A stretch of DNA of 64,000 bases, from the NCBI GenBank assembly GCA_048013815.1, contig CM106585.1, forward strand, positions 22,568,001-22,632,000, written 5' to 3'. The notes beneath the pieces are model-generated. The model had not been told where the DNA came from and did not search any database. It saw nothing but the letters and a program-made list of their open reading frames with translations. Position numbers and translations under genes: made by a program. The stretch is from Setoptus koraiensis (Eukaryota > Arthropoda). Numbering within the stretch: the first letter of the stretch is position 1; every line of letters starts with the position of its first letter. This document shows positions 56,992-64,000 of the stretch, in pieces.

Positions 56992-57382
56992 ATGGCAAAC
57001 CTAAAAGACTGGCTACCAAGCGTGCAAGAATCAAGCAACAAACTCAATGTGGCCCCATATCACTCACAATATCTCTTTTTCGACACAAGCTCAACAGAAC
57101 AATCATTGGATGGCGCCGATTCGCGATCATTTAATGGCGCCTTCGATGACGCAACACAAAGTAAAACAGTATTTGATACAGACACTTTATTATATAATAC
57201 CTACGCTGGCGACACAACAACAAGTGCCACCGGATTTGATTTGAAGCAACTATTTCGAGCCATTCAAATGCTTATTATTGGCACCATAAAGGACTTTGCT
57301 CATTTATTTTGGCATACATTCACCACCTGTCAGGGCTGTGACGGCTTGTGCGTTCGCTGGCCGTGGGCCCGCCAAACCTACT
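56992..57382 (+). CDS. Possible coding exon of an unrecognised protein
   Basis: From ATG 56992 a non-repetitive frame runs 130 codons to a possible donor (CCTACT|GTGAGT at 57383) and stays open to 57474. The product is acidic and Ser/Thr-rich for about 80 residues (MANLKDWLPSVQESSNK..., FDTSSTEQSLDGADS), then has a hydrophobic helix (LFRAIQMLIIGTIKDFAHLFW) and a Cys-containing end (TCQGCDGLC). This composition stands out from the repeat-driven frames nearby. No family is recognised and no partner exon was found; it could be a first exon of a gene running right. Confidence 0.4.
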
Positions 57383-57474
57383 GTGAGTATACCTATCACT
57401 ACAACGACACTGCCTACAAACAGTTACATCGAGCTGCATATACAAATATATCGTCGAGTATAGACAGTTGGTAA

Positions 57475-59129
57475 GATCATCATCATCATTATTATCACGG
57501 TGCGCGTTATATGAGATGATTAGTTTTTGTTTGCAATTTGAACAACACAGCGCAACATTTGAGCAACATTTGAGCATATTTTGACATTTGAATTTACTCA
57601 CAACAGTCAGCGAAAAGAAGAATGTCTCAACGAGCAACTTGCTGGCATACGCAACTGCTCATGATTGTTATATTGTTCAACTGGCTGCCTCACTAGTGGC
57701 TCCCTCTCTGCCTCTCACCCGACGCACTCTTTATATATGCGCAACTGTATATATACAAGTGTGCAATATCCGTTATACTGTCATCCATTGGAGGCCGTTG
57801 GACGCCATTGGTTTCGAATTGGAATGGAATTTGTGTTTTTGTTCGAGCGAGAGAATCGATTGGGGGAGCAACATTGAAAAAAAGGTTGAACGAGAGGCGT
57901 TCGAGGCAGCTCACCGAATTGAATGAAACGAATCAAAGTGTTGCCATTGAATATTTGTATTCTTTTTGAGCCGTCTAATCTCAATTGTTACGTTGTTGTT
58001 GGCGCTGTTGTTGTTGTTGTTGCTGCTGTTGTTGCTGTTGTAGATAGAATGGTGTTGTCGGCATCGTTGATACACGCCGACACACACACACACAACAGAA
58101 CAGATCCGTTGAACAGATCAGACAGACGCAGACAACAAACGTGTGTGTGTGTGTGTGTGTGTTGGAACGAGTATAGAGAAAGAGATAACGATGCGTCGGG
58201 CACGAACTGTTAGTCGCGAACGGAGCTATGCTAAATGAGCTGCAGCACTGAGATCACTGTTGCCACTCTCACTGCGAAGGGGACCGAGCGAGAAGCGAGC
58301 GAGAGGCGAGCGAGAAGGGCACTGAGTGAGCCATCTGAGAGCTCGCTACTGACTCACAAGCAGCAGCCAGCGGAGGCAAAGAAGCAAAGAATTGTAAGAA
58401 AAAATTTAATGGATCTTTAGTGCGCAACTGAGCCAGTCAGCATCAATAAAAGAAGCGAGCGACGAGTCTAGCCAGAAACGGCACAACGAGAGAGAAAGAA
58501 GAGACAGTTAGACAGACAAAGCGACGAGAGAAGAGAGGCCAAAGAGAGGGGCCCGAGCGCGGGGGCCGACAGAAGGGGCCAAGATGCGAGCGAAAGGGGA
58601 AGTGGCAAAAAGAAGTGTGTTTTTTCCTCTTTTGTCCTCTGCTGATCGCAACACCGTGGCCACTGTTTGGGGACCCTCAGCCAGCCAGCCAGCAAGTCAG
58701 TCAGTCAGCCAGGCCGGCGCATTTGTAGTTGGCGATAAAAAACAGCCCACCGAAACGAAACGAAACGCTTTGTTTGTGCATCTCGTCGGTCTGTATCGAT
58801 TTCATTGGAAATATGCGCATGTTAGAGAGGCCCACTTGAAGTAGCTATCACTCGAACGTCTATATATCTGGCAAGTTGGGGCCCCGTCAGCCCGCCGGCC
58901 CGCCAGCTAGCCAGCCAACCGTATGTCACGTGTTGGGTATGACATGTGATTGGTTTGCAGTGCGTAGAGTGAACAAGTCAATCAGTATGTTTGTTGGCGT
59001 TTGTTCAATTTTGTTGATTGGCCACCTTGCGTGAGAACGGCAAAACCAGAAACTGCAGCGGCAACCGGCATTTGGCACGGGCATTTGCCACAAATGGCAA
59101 TACATTGTTGCAAATGCCCGTGTGGAATT
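57475..59129. other. Gene-poor flank
   Basis: No supported gene. It contains a GTT/GCT run near 58003-58040, a GT-repeat at 58140-58162 and purine-rich GAGCGAGA stretches at 58283-58600. Frames across these are repeat translations. Confidence 0.4.
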
Positions 59130-59235
59130 TCGAACGCCCAACAAATGCGAACCGAATGCCCAACAAATGCGAACCGAATGCCCAACGAATGCAAACCGAA
59201 TGCCCAACGAATGCAAACCGAATGCAAAACAAATG
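59130..59235. repeat. 22-bp minisatellite
   Basis: Almost five units of 22 bp beginning CCGAATGCCCAAC. Units 2-4 differ by one to three bases, and the first and last are more worn. Confidence 0.88.
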
Positions 59236-59859
59236 AATATGCGAAACTTCTCAGCGTATCTGAGATTGAACTTGATGCAATTGTCTCGGTTTGGGACTTG
59301 ATGCAACAAACTGTGTGCCGTGGCAATGATAGTAATAATGGCGATAATAATAATAATAATAGATTAAGGGATTTGTTTGCTGTATGACTGACTGGCGCGC
59401 CGCTCTATATGTTATATGCTGTGTGTGTTATGTAACATAGGTGCCACTTGTATCATACAAGTTGCACGACGAGACTGGATGAGACTTTTGTGAGACTCGA
59501 GTGAGACTTGAGTGAGAGTCGCGCGAGAGCGGCCAACGCGAAAGCCGTCGGCTGGCCGGCGAGATGAGTTGTTGTTGTTGTTGTTGTTGTTGGTTGTGTG
59601 GATGAATGATCTCAGTATGTGATTTGAGGCTGACCAAGCAACTCAAAGGCAACACCACTTATGTAATAACGACAAGCGATGCTTGTGTCTCATTGCAAAA
59701 TGGCAACTAGCTTGAGTTGTTGCCGCTGCCAAACGTCGCGCAGGCTTGTCTGGCCCCATGCCCAGATGGTTGCTATTAAATATAGATAATGCTCGCCAGT
59801 TCGCGTACTTACTCGACACTTGTTCACTTTGTTACACTAACGGGCCCCATGCTCGCAAA

Positions 59860-59860
<1 letters not shown>

Positions 59861-59902
<42 letters not shown>
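59861..59902. repeat. (CA)n microsatellite
   Basis: About 20 uninterrupted CA dinucleotides. Confidence 0.95.
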
Positions 59903-59904
<2 letters not shown>

Positions 59905-60393
59905 GCACACAGACGCAATTGATGCGAAATGGAGGGGCCCCGCCAACAGCTAAAAACAGCTCGAGAGGATGTTTGCTCGCCGGCCAGCGTGTGTGTTTGC
60001 CGAGATGACCAAACGAAAGAAACAGCCAAAGAACAGAAAGAGGCCGAGAGAGAAAGCAAACGAAACCAAAGATGAATGATGGAACCGATGAGATGAAAAC
60101 AATCATTAACTTGAACCAATCTCTTTCCTATTTTCTCTATACTTTTGCCCCTGCGCCCCCGTGCCCCTGTGCCACTGTACCCCTGTGCCCACTGTGCCCC
60201 CTGTGCCTGTGTGCGGCCTACCCATTGGGCGACTCGCTGGCACCAATGCCACCCAAACCAACAACCAACTTAAGGTCTGCGCTTGGCCCAATTCTGCCTC
60301 GGTGCCCACTTTTGGGGTATGCTCTCATTGAGGGTAGCATGTCTATTTAGGTGGATCTGTGCACAATTGTTTTCAAATGATGATGATGACGAT

Positions 60394-60461
60394 GCAGCAG
60401 CAACAACAGCAGCAACAACAGCAGCAACAACAACAACAGCAACAACAACAACAACAACAAA
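60394..60461. repeat. CAG/CAA trinucleotide tract
   Basis: About 22 trinucleotides of CAG and CAA. In one frame it would give poly-Gln, but no supporting gene structure is seen. Confidence 0.88.
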
Positions 60462-61245
60462 GAAACTAAACAAGTCAGACGACAGCGACGACCAAGACGA
60501 AGAGCAATCTTTTGAGCGGCAACATGGAGATGAAGTCAAGGTATTTATCCGTCACAAATAATCTTTTTGCCCTTTGAGCCTAGCCTGGCTAGTAGGGCCT
60601 AGAGTGAGCACCACGGCTCACTACTTTTGGCCAGCTCGAGCTGTTGGCGAAAAAAGAGGCGGCTCTCTGGCTGTTGCAGCAACCAATCTCGGCCCAAACA
60701 ATCTCGGCCGGCCAAGAGAACCAACCAAATCCCTTCTTTCTTTTTCTTTCTCGCTGCAATAAGCCCCCGATTTGGGCCTGGCTCCCCGCTATCGATGATG
60801 TGAGCCAGTGGCCCAAATGATCGCATGTCGGCCAGTGCTGGCGTCGTATCGTAACAACAGCAACCAATGGCAGCATACAAATAGAAGCGACACACACAAA
60901 ATGTATCGATATTTGGGGTGTCCCTTACCTACAATAGGCTATTTGTCAGAATTGTCAGAGTGTGTTCTCGCTTAGCGGCCAACCGGCCAACTAACGATCT
61001 CTCGCAAGTTGCAAGCGACTGGATGGGGCACACAACACAAATATAACACAAGTTGGCCTCTGCAAAAGTCGGCATCGTTATCTTGGCTAGCCTATCGCTA
61101 GCAAAGTCTCTTATTCTTTCATTAGCATCATCAGCTGCTCTTTTCTTCATTCTTTAATACCCACAATAACTTATATATGTAACACAATAACAATATTTCA
61201 CACACAAACACATTGAGCCAGCCGTTCAGTTCAATAAACTCACCT

Positions 61246-61298
61246 TTTCTATTCTATTCTCTTCTCTTCTCTTCTCTTCTCTTCTCTTCTCTTCTCTT
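61246..61298. repeat. (TTCTC)n pentanucleotide microsatellite
   Basis: About eight TTCTC units after two or three TTCTA units. It is a strictly polypyrimidine strand. Confidence 0.92.
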
Positions 61299-61397
61299 TG
61301 CCTCCTTCGGCTGCCATCAAACCGGCCCACGACAATTACCATCCCAACACGCGTTGAACGAACCTGCCCAATGTATTGCGTAATGCACGCCTCCAAC

Positions 61398-61426
61398 AAC
61401 AACAACAACGACAACTACAAAAACAA

Positions 61427-61471
<45 letters not shown>

Positions 61472-61502
61472 CGACAACGACAACGACAACGACGACAACG
61501 AC
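61398..61502. repeat. AAC/GAC trinucleotide tract
   Basis: About 33 trinucleotides, AAC-rich with GAC at the right end, much like the tract at 53347-53455. Confidence 0.9.
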
Positions 61503-62062
61503 GATGACTGGATTGTCGTTGCCGTCACGCTGTGGACACAAACCGGTCAACTGGCGCCGATGATTCGCTCACCTGATTCGTGATTTGGGATTGAATGTGA
61601 TTTGCGATGTGACTGGCGATGTGACTGGTAATGTGATTTGTAATGATTGAATTGTGTTGGCTAATTGCGAGCAGTTGAGCAGAGCACGAGCTGCAACAAA
61701 CAGGACCAATCAACACAATATTCTGTTGAGTTTTATACCGCTCACTAGATGGAGCATAATCAAATTATTGTTTGTACTTGTGTACACAAAGATGTTAATA
61801 GATCATGTGGCCATATCATCGTCGAACAACAATTAATCACCTACACACTCGCCGACAGAGGGAGCAAATTCAATCATGATGCCAATTCAGCGCTTACTAT
61901 ACTGTACACACACACACACATAACTGTACTGACTAACAAGATTAATTAAAGTGTAACAATAATGTTGCGTAACAATAAAAGATATCGCACCAAATGTAAT
62001 CAAACAAATGGATTGTTATTGGACAGTGGCTTTTGATTTTGGGCCTGTCACCAGTGGCTGTC

Positions 62063-62119
62063 AGTGTGAGTGTCATTGTTGTAGTGTGACAATGTTACAC
62101 TTATACCGACACTCACACT
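62063..62119. other. 12-bp inverted repeat
   Basis: AGTGTGAGTGTC at 62063-62074 is the exact reverse complement of GACACTCACACT at 62108-62119, with a 33-base loop. More CTCACAC words to the right offer alternative pairings. Confidence 0.7.
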
Positions 62120-62589
62120 AACACTCACACTGTCACTTGTACGAGTTTGACAAGTATAAGTATAAGTGCAAGTACGAGTGTGAGTGCCAGCCGTTGATTA
62201 ACACTTGTCGCTGGCGCAACAATCGCGCAACAATCGCACAACAATTGCGCAACAACTAGACAGAGCAACTGACAATCGCGTAACCTGATTATGATTTGAT
62301 TAAACAAGAACACGTGTCAACAACACCACCACTGACCAATTCACCACAAGTGGTCAGTTGAGTGGCCAAACTGCACAAACAAACCACTGTGCACCATTGT
62401 CAATTGGTCAGTGGCACAATGCTGTCTCAAGCAGATTGGTCAGTCGGTTTTGTCTTGTCTTGTCACATTTATATATATCGTGTGACCATTGGGTGAGCCA
62501 ACCAACAAAATTAAACACACACTCACGCAGCAATTGTATCAAGTGTTTGTTTGCCCATTAGCTTAAGTGACTTTGGTTTGTCGCTCGCT

Positions 62590-62662
62590 GGTTGTTGCTT
62601 GTTGGTTGTTGCTTGTTGGTTGTTGCTTGTTGGTTGTTGCTTGCTGGTTGTTGCTTGTTGGT
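62590..62662. repeat. 14-bp minisatellite (GGTTGTTGCTTGTT)
   Basis: Five near-perfect 14-bp units. The overlapping Cys/Leu/Val-rich frames are translations of it. Confidence 0.9.
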
Positions 62663-64000
62663 TTGTCCGTCTTTGGCTCGTCTGTCGCCAGTGTCTCGGT
62701 TGGTGTCAGTTGTCCGTGCTGCGCCATATCGCACCGCAACACAGCAAACAAGAAGCGAGCACAAATCAGCAGACAATCAACAACAATGAGCGAAAAGCAA
62801 CAACGTGCTTTCATTAGTTTCATTCGGTGTCCACTTTTGGTTGGCCAGTCAGTGGCCAGTAGTGACGGCACTTGACGGACAACAATTGAAATAATTGTTG
62901 TTCTTTGTCTCTCTGCTGCTGGCTGCTTGCTGCTGTCACAAATATACTCACTGAATAACAACACGAGAACTTGTTATGACTTATAACTTATAATTCCTAT
63001 GACAACTGGACACAACTTGACAACGTTGCGCCGGCACTTTGCAAACAAACAAATGGCCGAACGTTCGAAATGCCGCTGCAAAATGCTGCAAGTGACTCGC
63101 GAATCAGCAACGAATCGCATCTGAGACGATGATTCTTTTCTTCTCTACACTCGTCTCCATATGCCACTTCTCGACACTGTCGTCCATACTTTTGCTGGCG
63201 CAAACTACTCAAACTCGTTGCATCTTCACCAATCTTCGCACAACACATACTACACATATAACATAATCTAATAAATATCTTGTCTAGGTGCTTTATTGTA
63301 TTGCACGGGTATTGTTGTCCACAAGCACCGGCTAACAACATTGTGACAGCCTGTCCACTGGACATCGCCGGCCACTCAACATGCTGGCGTTTTGGTCAGC
63401 GCACATACACAAACCAATACAAACAATAACGCGGCCAATGTGTAAATCACATACATTATGTTTGCAATAATGAATTATGTAATAATAACAACGAGCGCGT
63501 TGTCTTTGTTCTGGCAGCACAAATAATCACTTGTTTGTTTGTGTTGTTTCTCGCACTGATCATGATTGTCTCTCTGTCTATATGACGACACCACCAGCAA
63601 CAACAACAACAACAACAACAACAATATAATCATAATAATATCTGCCAGTGTCCAAACTGTGAGATGTTGCGCTGGCAGACAACGTCTCGGCATTGTTAGA
63701 CAGTGGCCAATGTGTCAATTACACATTAGCCAGCCAACCAAAAACACGCTTGTTGAATAGCCCACAATTCTCATCATAATGAATGAATCTCCTCTCACTC
63801 CCACTAACTAACTGCCAGTCTGCCCAAGTGGCATATGCTCGCTAGTCAGCTTGTTTGTCAAATGTAATTAATGTGATTTTTGTCGTGTCTTCTCGACTCG
63901 ACAAAAAAAAAAATCATATTTCAACTGGACAGCGGTGTGATTGGCGTGATTTATGTCTGTTTCAAGCGCTTATATAGGGCCAAAATGTGTTATAACTTGC

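Larger units (their letters stand above)
59236..64000. other. Gene-poor flank to the right edge
   Basis: No supported gene. It contains dense simple repeats (separate entries), a CCCCTGTGCC-rich run at 60150-60215, and a region of GTGTGAG/CTCACAC words with inverted repeats at 62063-62119. Short frames are repeat translations or random. Confidence 0.4.

Noticed and set aside
59001-59387. 128-codon frame with Asn/Pro/Glu repeats
   Set aside because: Most of it is the 22-bp minisatellite.

Overview
The window looks like nuclear DNA of an arthropod, probably a mite or other chelicerate. It has an innexin, an Inscuteable homologue, TTAGG-like telomeric motifs, about 60% A+T, very short introns (about 70-120 bp) and many intronless genes. 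The species cannot be named from the sequence. No virus-like element, CRISPR array, rRNA or convincing tRNA was seen.

Layout. Bases 1-9463 are gene-poor, full of CAA/GTT-type simple repeats and hairpins, and are probably intron of an immunoglobulin-domain gene whose first recognised exon lies at 9464-10747 (minus) and which runs off the left edge. From about 12.4 to 45.6 kb lies a dense housekeeping island. In order it holds a possible small OB-fold-like protein; SLC25A20 (carnitine carrier); OSGEP (KEOPS); TRMT6; FDX2; a truncated CTP-synthase-like protein; LSM2; an unrecognised two-exon gene; a five-exon tetraspanin; a two-exon innexin; Inscuteable; MED28; PDSS2; a minimal KAT6-type MYST acetyltransferase; PSMG3; TBC1D23; NAPRT; UQCC5/SMIM4; and an unrecognised four-exon membrane protein. 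In the two compact blocks (13.3-20.8 kb and 34.7-45.6 kb) genes alternate strand. They share head-to-head promoters and tail-to-tail 3' ends with as little as 14 bp between stop codons. From 45.7 to 64 kb the DNA is again gene-poor and repeat-rich, with one plausible unassigned coding exon near 57 kb.

How the genes work together. Several act in mitochondria (SLC25A20, FDX2, PDSS2, UQCC5) and several in RNA metabolism or transcription (OSGEP, TRMT6, LSM2, MED28, KAT6-like). There is no single pathway. The most notable points are: (1) a NAPRT whose open frame begins with a coiled coil closely resembling the TPD52 family; (2) a CTP-synthase synthetase domain that has lost its P-loop and glutaminase half but stays open; (3) a duplicated leader of about 65 bp, running up to the start codon, shared by MED28 and the neighbouring KAT6-like gene; (4) two tRNA-modification genes, OSGEP and TRMT6, firing from one 311-bp promoter; and (5) long near-perfect hairpins in the gene-poor flanks.
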